Shown here: piece by piece, positions 1 through 7,250 of the stretch
Layout: the number at the start of each line of letters is the position of its first letter
How positions within the stretch are numbered: the stretch's first letter is position 1
Assembly (NCBI RefSeq): GCF_947367125.1
Contig: NZ_CANBCQ010000019.1
Coordinates: 1 to 44,807 of the forward strand
Source of the DNA: an uncultured Lactobacillus sp.
GTDB lineage: Bacteria > Bacillota > Bacilli > Lactobacillales > Lactobacillaceae
Direction of reading: 5' to 3'
Length of the DNA stretch: 44,807 nucleotides
Notes under the pieces: generated by a model
Seen by the model: the letters and a program-made list of their open reading frames with translations, nothing else
What the model was told of the DNA's origin: nothing
Database searches by the model: none
Program-made: the position numbers and the translations under genes

Positions 1-75
1 CTACTTTGATTAAATAAATAATTAAAAAATCAATTTACGAGAAAGATCTATTTACACAAAAGATTTGACAGTTTC
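1..75. mobile_element. Left IS terminus (IS256-like end), element body lies outside
   Basis: These 75 bases are the exact reverse complement of 44732-44806. Read toward the element, the end begins GAAACTGTCAAATCTTTTGT and continues GTAAATAG. That style of terminus (ACTGTC followed by TTTGTGTAAA) resembles IS256-family insertion sequences. The family call is inferred from the terminus alone, since no transposase is visible. The match stops at base 76, where unique sequence begins. A 75-base identity is longer than ordinary IS terminal repeats, so both window ends probably carry the same end of two copies of one element. Confidence 0.6.
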
Positions 76-116
76 AAGCTAAGCATGTCAGGGATTGAAT
101 AAATTATCTAAAAATT

Positions 117-147
117 TTGTTAATATTGTTATTTTTTGTGCTAATCT
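117..147 (+). promoter_or_regulatory. Candidate adhesin promoter (extended -10)
   Basis: TTGTTA at 117-122 and TAATCT at 142-147 are separated by 19 bp, and TGC immediately precedes the -10, giving an extended -10 that tolerates the long spacer. The AT-rich leader of about 90 bases runs to the adhesin start at 244. This was recognised by eye only. The interval 76-243 otherwise shows nothing but this leader. Confidence 0.35.
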
Positions 148-243
148 AAGAATGTTATTAAATGTAAAAAGAAAATATATTTTTTCAGCTTAATGACTCT
201 AGATGTTCAGTCTTTTTTATTTCCACAAAAAAGGTTTAGATAA

Positions 244-2961
244 ATGAAACAAAAAAATAATTTAAGCTTCAACGTAAAGCTTGATGAAAAGCAAAAATTT
301 GGTTTTAGAAAATTATCAGTTGGCTTAGCTGCTGTTGCACTGGGAACTACTTTTTTCTTGAGCAATGGTCAATTAGTGCACGCCGATGCCGAAAATGAGA
401 ATCCAACCGCCTTTCAAGTTGCCCAAAGAACAGCTGATTCCTCTACTAGCTCTTTAGCTCCAGGTCAAACTTCTCAAGATACTTCAGACAGTAAACCAGC
501 AAATAAAAATGAGCAACCCAATAGTCAGCAACAACAAACTGTTGATATTACCGCTCACCATACTGATTCACAGGGTAATAGCACATCAGAAATCAAAGCA
601 AATGAAACCCCATCATTAATGGCAGGACAAGATACGGTAAATGTTGACGTTAAAATCAATCATCCTAGTTTAGATCAAAACAATTCTATTCACATTAACT
701 TGCCAGATGCAGGTGAAAACAAAAACTACAAAATTGTAACTAGTAAGTCTACGATCTACAGCCAAAATTCTAATAGCAAATCCTACTGGAATATTACAGC
801 AAGCGATAATAACGATTTTAGCCAAATTATTGCTACTTGGGAGAACTCTACCACCAAGGACTCTCCTACCCAACTTGACTTAAATATTCCCGTTATTGCT
901 AATGGCTCTACTATTAAAACTAATACAAGGGCACAAGCTTTTAATGTAGAAATTGATGGTAAAAACCAAACAGCTTTCACTGCTGATTTAACCCCATACC
1001 AAGATAAAGTACAACCTACGGAACTTATTCACGGCTTCGCCATAGGCAAAAAGTCATTTAATGGTTCAGATTCAGAATATCCTGAAAAAAACAACATTTC
1101 AGCTGATGACATCCAAAAATTAGGACTAAATGATTCCAGTCATATCCTTCAATGGGGAATCTACTTTAATTACGGTAATCAACTAGATAATCCGCCACGT
1201 TCTTTATACGATGCTGTGTTTAACGTGCATTTTAGTGATGATCAAATTTTAATCCCATCTTCAATTAAAGTCTTTGAAATTCCAAGTGGTATGGCTGTCG
1301 ATCAAAATGCTTTACGTCATGGTATTAATGACTTTTACGATGGTCCTGATCATCCTAATCAAAAATATTATGATCTAATTACGACTGAGAATAATGAAAA
1401 GTCAAACTTTGCCAACTTTTTACGTAATCATTTAACCAAAGATAAAAATGGCTTTTCAGTAGATCAAACTGGTCAAAAGTTTAATCTTAATGATCCTAAG
1501 GATTCTTATGATTACAGTACCCATGCTTATTACATTCAATTAGATACTGTGCTTGATAATAAGTCTGGACAACCTACCACCAGTACTGGAATGTCCGCAG
1601 ATACTTCTAAAAAGGGCAATTCTTTAAATGGCCAGGGTGCATTAAAAGAAGACAAAACTTTCTCATGGAATGGTCAAATTACTGGTAACTCTGACAGCAC
1701 CATTTCTACAACTCAATATGCTGATGTTAGATTTTATGATGATACAGATAAAGATGCTAAAGCAATTGATACATTGCTTGAAAATAATGGTTTTACTCTA
1801 TTGCCTACTACTGACAGACTTGGTCAGGGATTTAACGCTAATTACACTGGACAAGATAATAATTCGGTAAATATCCCTATTCAATTTGCTGGTCTTACAA
1901 ATGCACTTACTGTATTAAAAAATCATCACTACAAGCTTGAAAAAGTTTCCGGTACTAACTCCCAAATAAATTCAGATGGCACTATCACATTTGGCAACTT
2001 TGATAATGATGAAAACAAAGATCAACATTTTGTCATCTACTTAGTTCATGAAACTAGATCAGAAAGCCAAACCGCTACAATCCAAGAACAAGTAAAAGGC
2101 TATTACACTAATGGTCCGAAGAACCATCCTTTTGCTGGAATCAATGATCCCAATACAGCAGTTCCAGAAAACGATGAATCCGCTACACCTGATGTACTTG
2201 TTAAAATCACCTATACTAGAAATAGAACTGTTGACCTAGTTAAGGATCCACAAGCTACAAACACAGCGTGGTCAGAGTGGACAGCAAATAAGCCAGGCTT
2301 CCCAGCTATCTCTTATAACAATACAATTATTAAGGATTCAATTGGCGATAATTACTATCTAGATAAAAATGGTGTAGTACATATCATTGCTAGTCAAAAA
2401 GGGATCACCGCTACTAGTGATCCAACTACTGGCATTTCAGCAATTATTCCTAGTTCCGAATTTTTAGCTTCAATCGCTTCTACTATAATTAATAAAAAGG
2501 AATCTACACCTAGTAAGGTTGCAACGATCAATATTTGGGTACCATATGCTTACTCTGCTCCTCAACCAGAACCTAACCCTAATCCAGAACCTCAGCCTCA
2601 ACCACAGTCTACTCCTACTACACCTTTACCTGAAAAACCTAATTCAGACAAACCAGCTGAACCAATTGTACCTGTAAAAGCTCAAAATCAGCATCAAACA
2701 AAGACTATTACTCATAAAGATAATGCCTCAGCCGTAAAACACGATGGTCCACAAATAATTACAATTACACCTCATAGTGTATATGCCAAACTTGAGACAG
2801 TTACTTCAAAGCAAACTAATCCAGCTACCATTAAAATGAAAAAAGCAAATTCAGCTTTGCCTGAGACTGGTGAAAAGAAATTAAGCTTAAGTTTGATTGG
2901 TTTATCCCTTGTTGCACTAAGTTTGTTCGGTTGGGCAATCACTAAAAAGAAACGCAATTAA
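244..2961 (+). CDS. YSIRK-type, LPXTG-anchored surface adhesin with a Mub B2-like domain
   Basis: A 905-residue cell-wall protein, probably an adhesin to mucus or host glycans. The N-terminus has a YSIRK-type secretion signal (KFGFRKLSVG near residues 18-27) followed by a hydrophobic core and an A-D-A cleavage region near residue 48. The C-terminus has the sortase signal LPETG (residues 872-876), a hydrophobic stretch and a KKKRN tail. A proline/glutamate/glutamine-rich wall spacer precedes it. Around residues 600-740 the pattern YLVHETRSESQTATI followed by KITYTRNRTVDLV and a Trp-rich segment matches the MucBP/Mub B2-like fold of lactobacillus mucus-binding proteins. The first 550 residues are unassigned. 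An AAAGG-type RBS precedes ATG. The gene starts only about 170 bp from the left IS end. The anchoring call is strong; the ligand is inferred. Confidence 0.85.
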   Translation: MKQKNNLSFNVKLDEKQKFGFRKLSVGLAAVALGTTFFLSNGQLVHADAENENPTAFQVAQRTADSSTSSLAPGQTSQDTSDSKPANKNEQPNSQQQQTVDITAHHTDSQGNSTSEIKANETPSLMAGQDTVNVDVKINHPSLDQNNSIHINLPDAGENKNYKIVTSKSTIYSQNSNSKSYWNITASDNNDFSQIIATWENSTTKDSPTQLDLNIPVIANGSTIKTNTRAQAFNVEIDGKNQTAFTADLTPYQDKVQPTELIHGFAIGKKSFNGSDSEYPEKNNISADDIQKLGLNDSSHILQWGIYFNYGNQLDNPPRSLYDAVFNVHFSDDQILIPSSIKVFEIPSGMAVDQNALRHGINDFYDGPDHPNQKYYDLITTENNEKSNFANFLRNHLTKDKNGFSVDQTGQKFNLNDPKDSYDYSTHAYYIQLDTVLDNKSGQPTTSTGMSADTSKKGNSLNGQGALKEDKTFSWNGQITGNSDSTISTTQYADVRFYDDTDKDAKAIDTLLENNGFTLLPTTDRLGQGFNANYTGQDNNSVNIPIQFAGLTNALTVLKNHHYKLEKVSGTNSQINSDGTITFGNFDNDENKDQHFVIYLVHETRSESQTATIQEQVKGYYTNGPKNHPFAGINDPNTAVPENDESATPDVLVKITYTRNRTVDLVKDPQATNTAWSEWTANKPGFPAISYNNTIIKDSIGDNYYLDKNGVVHIIASQKGITATSDPTTGISAIIPSSEFLASIASTIINKKESTPSKVATINIWVPYAYSAPQPEPNPNPEPQPQPQSTPTTPLPEKPNSDKPAEPIVPVKAQNQHQTKTITHKDNASAVKHDGPQIITITPHSVYAKLETVTSKQTNPATIKMKKANSALPETGEKKLSLSLIGLSLVALSLFGWAITKKKRN

Positions 2962-2977
2962 TAATTGAATGCAAACT

Positions 2978-3010
2978 AAAAGAGACAGATTTAAAATCTG
3001 CCTCTTTTTT
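2978..3010. terminator. Bidirectional terminator, adhesin / ThrE exporter
   Basis: Hairpin AAAGAGACAGATTT / AAATCTGCCTCTTT with one A/C mismatch, flanked by a run of A on one side and T on the other. It lies between the convergent adhesin and ThrE-type genes and can serve both. Confidence 0.85.
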
Positions 3011-3023
3011 TATCATCTAATAT

Positions 3024-4391
3024 CTAATCTGCATGTCTCCACTTCTTATCAGTTAAGATACGTGCAGCAAGTAGTCCTAATGGTAAAGCCGCCACAATCA
3101 TCAATGCTTCAACAATCCAATAAGCACCAATATTAATATTAGTAACACCAAAGTTAAATACCGCGCGATACATATAAAGTCCTGGTACCATGATAACAAT
3201 TGATGGTACGGTAATCGCAATTCGTGGAAAACCAACCTTTTGGCGGACAATGCTGGCAAGTAACCCAGCCGTCAGAGCTCCAATAAAGGCGGCTAAGGCT
3301 GGCGGAACCTGCGCATAATCAACTAAACTCAATCGTAAAGTATTGGCCATTGCTCCCATTACTGCAGCTATGGCAGCCATTTGCGGGCGACTATTAAACA
3401 TAATTGAGAAGCCGAAGACACCACAAAAGCTGGCTAGCAAACGCAAACAAGTTAGCATCCCTGAATCGATTTTTAACTTAGGCATAGATCCAGGATGTAA
3501 ACGTAAAATCGTCGCTACAACCCAACCTGCCATTGTCGCAATAATAATAATCAAAATCGCATAAGCTAACCGCTCTAGTCCAGAACGCATATCTAACTTT
3601 GAGATGTCCAAACCAGACGTAATAAATGGAAAACCAGGAATCACAAATAACATTGCCCCAATATAACCGTAGGCATGATCATGATTCAAGCGGAATAAAA
3701 GCTCACCTATATGGAAGCACAGGAAGTATACTGCACAAGCTACAGCCACTGCAACTGCTATTTTAGCTACTAAAGTCAACTTATGCTTCCCCATAATTGC
3801 TCTAACATACTGGCCACAAGCTGCACCCCAAAATGCACAAATCACTTCAGGCAATCCGCCACCCAATAAGAAAATAAAACCTGCACAGGCTAATCCTGAG
3901 CTAAGTCCTGAGATCAAAGGTACATATGCTGACTTTTGGCGGTTAATCTCGCGCAAGCGCTGGTGGATTTGACCAATAGTCCAGTTTCCATGTCCTGTTT
4001 CAAATTGGCGGACGAACTTTTCCAGCTCATTCAGCTTAGTCATGTTTACACCAGTTGCTGGCAATGATAGAATCTGAGAATAAGATTCATTATCAACGTC
4101 AAAGCAGGTATATTCAATTGAAACAAGACCAATATCGGTTGAACAAGTAATCCCCAAAGTTCTGGCAATTGTATCCATTGAATCCCGTACTCGCCATGCA
4201 CCGGTACCACAACTTAAAAGCATAATGCCCACTCGGCCTACAATTGAAGCTTTTTCAACTAATGTGGCATCTTGAGCCATCGTGCTATTATCGCTCTTAA
4301 AAAACTCCTCCCACAGAATCTTCATATGATGTTTGTCTGATAAATGATGTTCTTGATCAATTTCACTCATGCTATTATTACTTTCCCTCAT
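3024..4391 (-). CDS. Threonine/serine exporter (ThrE family, fused YjjP-YjjB type)
   Basis: A 455-residue membrane protein of the ThrE family, which exports threonine, serine and sometimes other small metabolites. The N-terminal half is the DUF1212/ThrE_1-like module with a soluble start (residues 1-150) and several helices. The C-terminal half (about 320-450) is the ThrE_2-like membrane module. In many bacteria these are two proteins (YjjP and YjjB); here they are one chain. The first ATG (4391) lacks a clear RBS. The ATG at 4370 (codon 8) has GAGGGAAAG upstream, with a long spacing, and may be the true start. It is divergent from the SorC-type regulator at 4535, which could control it. The substrate is inferred from the family. 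Confidence 0.8.
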   Translation of the reverse strand: MRESNNSMSEIDQEHHLSDKHHMKILWEEFFKSDNSTMAQDATLVEKASIVGRVGIMLLSCGTGAWRVRDSMDTIARTLGITCSTDIGLVSIEYTCFDVDNESYSQILSLPATGVNMTKLNELEKFVRQFETGHGNWTIGQIHQRLREINRQKSAYVPLISGLSSGLACAGFIFLLGGGLPEVICAFWGAACGQYVRAIMGKHKLTLVAKIAVAVAVACAVYFLCFHIGELLFRLNHDHAYGYIGAMLFVIPGFPFITSGLDISKLDMRSGLERLAYAILIIIIATMAGWVVATILRLHPGSMPKLKIDSGMLTCLRLLASFCGVFGFSIMFNSRPQMAAIAAVMGAMANTLRLSLVDYAQVPPALAAFIGALTAGLLASIVRQKVGFPRIAITVPSIVIMVPGLYMYRAVFNFGVTNINIGAYWIVEALMIVAALPLGLLAARILTDKKWRHAD

Positions 4392-4489
4392 ATAATCTGC
4401 ATAATTACAACTCTTTTATTCTACCACATGAGTTTCATCATATTTTTTTATATTTTAAAATTTGATGCTCCTTTTTATTATTTTAAATT

Positions 4490-4495
4490 TATAAT
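4490..4495 (+). promoter_or_regulatory. Candidate -10 of the SorC-type regulator gene
   Basis: A consensus TATAAT lies about 40 bp before the GTG start at 4535. No convincing -35 is seen at 17 bp (TTGATG at 4462-4467 is 22 bp away), so this promoter may need help or be autoregulated. Confidence 0.4.
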
Positions 4496-4534
4496 AGACG
4501 TGTAAGTTATTTTAAAATAAAGGATGGTGCAGAG

Positions 4535-5473
4535 GTGGCACAATTAACAGATGAGCAACTTGCTAGCATTGCCCACGACTTTTATCTTAGCCAACTTAAT
4601 ATCGCTGATATTTCGCAAAAATATGATTTATCACGCTATTTGATTGCTAAAGCACTAGAAGATGCGCGTAATCGTGGAATCGTTAAAATTAAGATTTCAC
4701 GTGGAATTAAGCGTAATCAAGTACTAGAACGTGAGTTTCAGAAAAGGTTTGGTTTAAAAGAAGCTTTTATTGTTGAAAGTACTGGCAATAAAGACGAAAA
4801 CAGTGAAGCTGTAGTTAATTTCGCAGCCAAGCAAATTGAAACTTACCTCAAACAAGCTAAGATTGCTGGAATTAGCTGGGGTGCGACAATGCATGGCGTA
4901 ATTAATGACTTTTTTGAACAAGATTTAGAACAGTTATATTTTATCCAGCTATTAGGTCAACCGATTAACTCTAATCGTCGTAAGAATCCTTTAGCTCAAG
5001 ATGCAGCCGAAAAACTACATTCTCAGAGCTTAAGCTTACCTACTCCCTTGTATGTTCTAAATTCCAAGATCATTCCTGCTTTAAAACGTGAGCCTTATTT
5101 TAAAGTAATTGAGAATTGTTACCATAACTTAGATATTTTGTTCACAGGGCTAGGTACCTTTCAATCATTTAAAGCTAATCAATTTTTAGACAAAAACTAC
5201 GGACCCGAATTATTTAAAAATATTTCTGAGCGAGATGTAGCTGGAATGATCATGGGGCGTCCTTATAATATTCAAGGTGAGTTTTTCCCTAATTTTGAAC
5301 ACCATATTTGCGGAATTAGCATGAAAGATATCATGGCAACACCAATTCGTTTCTGTGTTGTCCGCAATCGCTTTAAATCTGAAGCATTACTGGGAGCATT
5401 ACGTAGCGGCGTTATTACTCACCTAGTAACTAATGACGCTATTGCAGAACGCGTTCTACAAAATATAAAATAA
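4535..5473 (+). CDS. SorC/DeoR-family sugar-binding transcriptional regulator
   Basis: A 312-residue regulator. Residues 1-55 form a helix-turn-helix (LNIADISQKYDLSRYLIAKA) that reads like the SorC-type DNA-binding domain. Residues about 60-310 match the SorC/DeoR C-terminal effector domain that binds phosphorylated sugars, including the GISWGATM segment where family members have a conserved G-x-S-W-G loop. The start is GTG at 4535, preceded by AAAGGATGG at good spacing. A small membrane protein gene follows after 42 bp, probably in the same transcript. The effector and targets cannot be read from the sequence; the divergent ThrE-type gene and the downstream small membrane protein are the natural candidates. 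Confidence 0.8.
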   Translation: MAQLTDEQLASIAHDFYLSQLNIADISQKYDLSRYLIAKALEDARNRGIVKIKISRGIKRNQVLEREFQKRFGLKEAFIVESTGNKDENSEAVVNFAAKQIETYLKQAKIAGISWGATMHGVINDFFEQDLEQLYFIQLLGQPINSNRRKNPLAQDAAEKLHSQSLSLPTPLYVLNSKIIPALKREPYFKVIENCYHNLDILFTGLGTFQSFKANQFLDKNYGPELFKNISERDVAGMIMGRPYNIQGEFFPNFEHHICGISMKDIMATPIRFCVVRNRFKSEALLGALRSGVITHLVTNDAIAERVLQNIK

Positions 5474-5515
5474 TAATTGTTAAAATATTAAAGAGATGGA
5501 TAGTTGAGGAGAAAA

Positions 5516-5842
5516 ATGAAAAAATCTAAATATGACTTATGGACTGGAGCCTTAAACTTAATCAACTGCGCATTGTTTATCTGTTCCTGGTTCGCAATTC
5601 TAGGTGCCGATTTTACTGCTAAAATTGCCATAATCTTTTATTTATTTGCCTGGCTTGGTGTAATTATCAATGCGATTGCGATAGTTCAATCTCATAATAT
5701 GAACATTTCACTAGTTGGACCTATTTTAGGGGTTATCGGAAATGCACTTTATGGTTTTACTGCTGCTTTAGCTTTACCCGCAGTAATCGTCAATATTATT
5801 TCTGCATTCTTTATTTTTATGCAACACAGCAATAAAAAATAG
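5516..5842 (+). CDS. Small four-helix membrane protein, function unknown
   Basis: A 108-residue hydrophobic protein with about four membrane helices (near residues 11-32, 34-58, 63-80 and 82-102) and charged ends (MKKSKYD, QHSNKK). The start is ATG at 5516, decided by GAGGAG at 5506-5511; an upstream in-frame TTG at 5504 would place the RBS inside the gene. It resembles short PnuC- or SemiSWEET-sized transport-like proteins in lactobacilli, but I do not recognise a specific family. It follows the SorC-type regulator and ends at a terminator, so the two probably form one unit. Confidence 0.6.
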   Translation: MKKSKYDLWTGALNLINCALFICSWFAILGADFTAKIAIIFYLFAWLGVIINAIAIVQSHNMNISLVGPILGVIGNALYGFTAALALPAVIVNIISAFFIFMQHSNKK

Positions 5843-5851
5843 CAATAAATT

Positions 5852-5877
5852 AACCAGCTGTTTACAGCTGGTTTTTC
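5852..5877 (+). terminator. Terminator of the SorC regulator / membrane protein unit
   Basis: Perfect hairpin AACCAGCTG-TTTA-CAGCTGGTT followed by TTTTCT. Confidence 0.9.
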
Positions 5878-5902
5878 TATACTAAAAAGTATTATGTACT
5901 AA

Positions 5903-5931
5903 TTAACAATTACTTTTCTTGGTTTTACAAT
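5903..5931 (+). promoter_or_regulatory. Promoter of the 43-codon gene
   Basis: TTAACA (5903-5908), a 17-bp spacer and TACAAT (5926-5931) give a near-consensus promoter. Initiation would fall near 5938, only about 13 bases before the ATG and right at the AGGTGA ribosome binding site, so the leader would be very short. Confidence 0.55.
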
Positions 5932-5950
5932 AAGCTTGAGGTGATTGATT

Positions 5951-6082
5951 ATGGAGTTTAGAATTGATGAATGTATTCCAGATGTTATATCAATGATGGC
6001 TTTAGCACAAGCAATTGCTAATTTTAATCTCAACGGTAAAAAGCTGGAAGATGTAAATCTAGGAAGAATGGCTAATGTTTAA
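5951..6082 (+). CDS. Free-standing small protein, 43 aa, unknown function
   Basis: A 43-codon reading frame starting ATG at 5951 with a strong GAGGTGA six bases upstream, its own promoter-like element and a strong terminator just after it. The peptide begins MEFRIDECIPDV, continues ISMMALAQAIANFNLNGKK and ends LEDVNLGRMANV. It is mildly acidic, amphipathic, with one Cys at position 8 and no signal peptide or membrane segment. A 15-codon basic peptide frame (6075-6122, MFKKVRKKLIIKNHP) overlaps its last codons in another frame. I do not recognise a family. The complete set of expression signals argues for a real gene. Confidence 0.5.
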   Translation: MEFRIDECIPDVISMMALAQAIANFNLNGKKLEDVNLGRMANV

Positions 6083-6107
6083 AAAGGTTCGAAAAAAGTT
6101 AATTATC

Positions 6108-6148
6108 AAAAATCATCCCTAACTATTTAAATTAGGGATGATTTTTTT
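6108..6148. terminator. Bidirectional terminator, 43-codon gene / DUF1828 gene
   Basis: Arms AAAAATCATCCCTAA and TTAGGGATGATTTTT enclose a 9-base loop; T-rich on the plus side, A-rich on the other. The right arm runs into the stop of the convergent DUF1828-like gene. Confidence 0.9.
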
Positions 6149-6530
6149 AGCCTAAATATGAAATTGCAACTTGCAGTTGTGCTAGTTTCATTACCGCTTG
6201 AGCTACGTTATTGCGGGCAACGTTAACATAAATTTCGCAGTGTTCTTCATCGAATTCGTAACCAGAACCTAATGCAATATCTTCTGCAGTTTTATACAAT
6301 TCTTTATCTTCTTCATTAGGATCCAACTTAAATAAAATTCTACCGCCGTCACTCACCAGACAGCGATCGCCTTTTTCTTCAACCCACACATAGACAGTAT
6401 CACCATAAGAGTCGATCATCATTGTTGCAATCTGCATTGTTTGCTCATCAACCCAAATAGTTTTAGTCTCATGAGTAACGTAGGCACCAATTTCATTGTT
6501 AATTTTCTTTAATTCTTCTTGTTTCATCAT
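6147..6530 (-). CDS. DUF1828-like protein, 127 aa
   Basis: A soluble, acidic 127-residue protein. The segment YGDTVYVWVEEKGDRCLVSDGGRILFKL resembles the start of DUF1828 proteins, where a short beta-sheet carries an S-D-D/G-G turn. The assignment is by pattern and moderate. Such genes occur singly or near phage and toxin loci, but nothing of that kind is adjacent here. Two adjacent ATG codons compete: AGAGG is only four bases from the first (6530) and seven from the second (6527), so 6527 may be used. The gene stands alone and is convergent with the 43-codon gene. Confidence 0.55.
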   Translation of the reverse strand: MMKQEELKKINNEIGAYVTHETKTIWVDEQTMQIATMMIDSYGDTVYVWVEEKGDRCLVSDGGRILFKLDPNEEDKELYKTAEDIALGSGYEFDEEHCEIYVNVARNNVAQAVMKLAQLQVAISYLG

Positions 6531-6624
6531 TTACCTCTAGTTAATTAGCTTTTTCTTTTAATATAAGAATACCCTCTTAGTTATCCTTATACAAATTTTT
6601 GAACAAATGAATCTACTGATTAGC

Positions 6625-6652
6625 TTGACTGTTACCGCTTACTAATTATACC
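6625..6652 (+). promoter_or_regulatory. ECF operon promoter with embedded cre-like site
   Basis: TTGACT (6625-6630), a 16-bp spacer and TATACC (6647-6652) form a promoter 32 bp before the S-component start. The spacer holds AGTAAGCGGTAACA (read on the minus strand, 6630-6643), which matches the CcpA consensus TGWAANCGNTNWCA at 13 of 14 positions. A cre inside the promoter normally means repression by CcpA when preferred sugars are present. Confidence 0.55.
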
Positions 6653-6683
6653 TTGTAAATATACTAAATTTTGGAGTAATTAG

Positions 6684-7241
6684 ATGAAAAATACGGGTCT
6701 ATCTGTTAAAAATGTTGTTGCAATTGGAATTGGATCAGCGATTTATGTTATTTTAGCACGCTTTACCTCAATTCCTACACCTATTCCCAACACTAATATT
6801 GAACTAGTTTTTCCTTTCCTAGCTCTTTTTGCTGCCATTTACGGTGCAAAAGTTGGTTTTATTGTCGGCTTTATCGGTCATGCACTTTCAGATTTTATCA
6901 TGTATGGCCAAACTTGGTGGAGTTGGGTCTTAGCTACTGCTATTTTAGGTTGGATTATTGGCTTAGCAGCTAAACAACTAGATTTAAAAAATGGTATTTT
7001 TGGTCTTAAACAAACTATCATATTTAATATTGTACAAATTATCGCTAATATCATTGCATGGGTGGTAGTTGCACCTATTGGTGACATTATTATCTATAGT
7101 GAACCAGCTAACAAGGTTTTCGTTCAAGGAATTTCAGCCACATTATCCAACGGTCTTACAATTATGATTGTCGGAACATTGTTACTTAAGGCTTATGCCG
7201 ACACCAAAATTAAGAAAGGCAGCTTACGCAAAGAAGACTAG
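6684..7241 (+). CDS. ECF transporter substrate-binding S component (UPF0397 family)
   Basis: A 185-residue integral membrane protein with about six helices, matching the UPF0397 family of ECF S components (ECF-type uptake of vitamins and related small molecules). The N-terminal GIGSAIYVILARFTSIPTP and the following N-x-x-IELVFPFLALFAAIYG are typical. The S component binds substrate and docks to the energising module encoded by the next two genes. It starts at ATG 6684 after TTGGAG and is separated from the ATPase by 9 bp. Members of this family are often annotated without a known substrate; none can be read from the sequence. A cre-like site in its promoter is unusual for a vitamin transporter. 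Confidence 0.85.
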   Translation: MKNTGLSVKNVVAIGIGSAIYVILARFTSIPTPIPNTNIELVFPFLALFAAIYGAKVGFIVGFIGHALSDFIMYGQTWWSWVLATAILGWIIGLAAKQLDLKNGIFGLKQTIIFNIVQIIANIIAWVVVAPIGDIIIYSEPANKVFVQGISATLSNGLTIMIVGTLLLKAYADTKIKKGSLRKED

Positions 7242-7250
7242 AGGATATTT

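Noticed and set aside
6075-6122. 15-codon basic peptide frame overlapping the 43-codon gene
   Set aside because: Too short to call as a gene and its end lies in the terminator stem; mentioned only as a possibility with the 43-codon gene.
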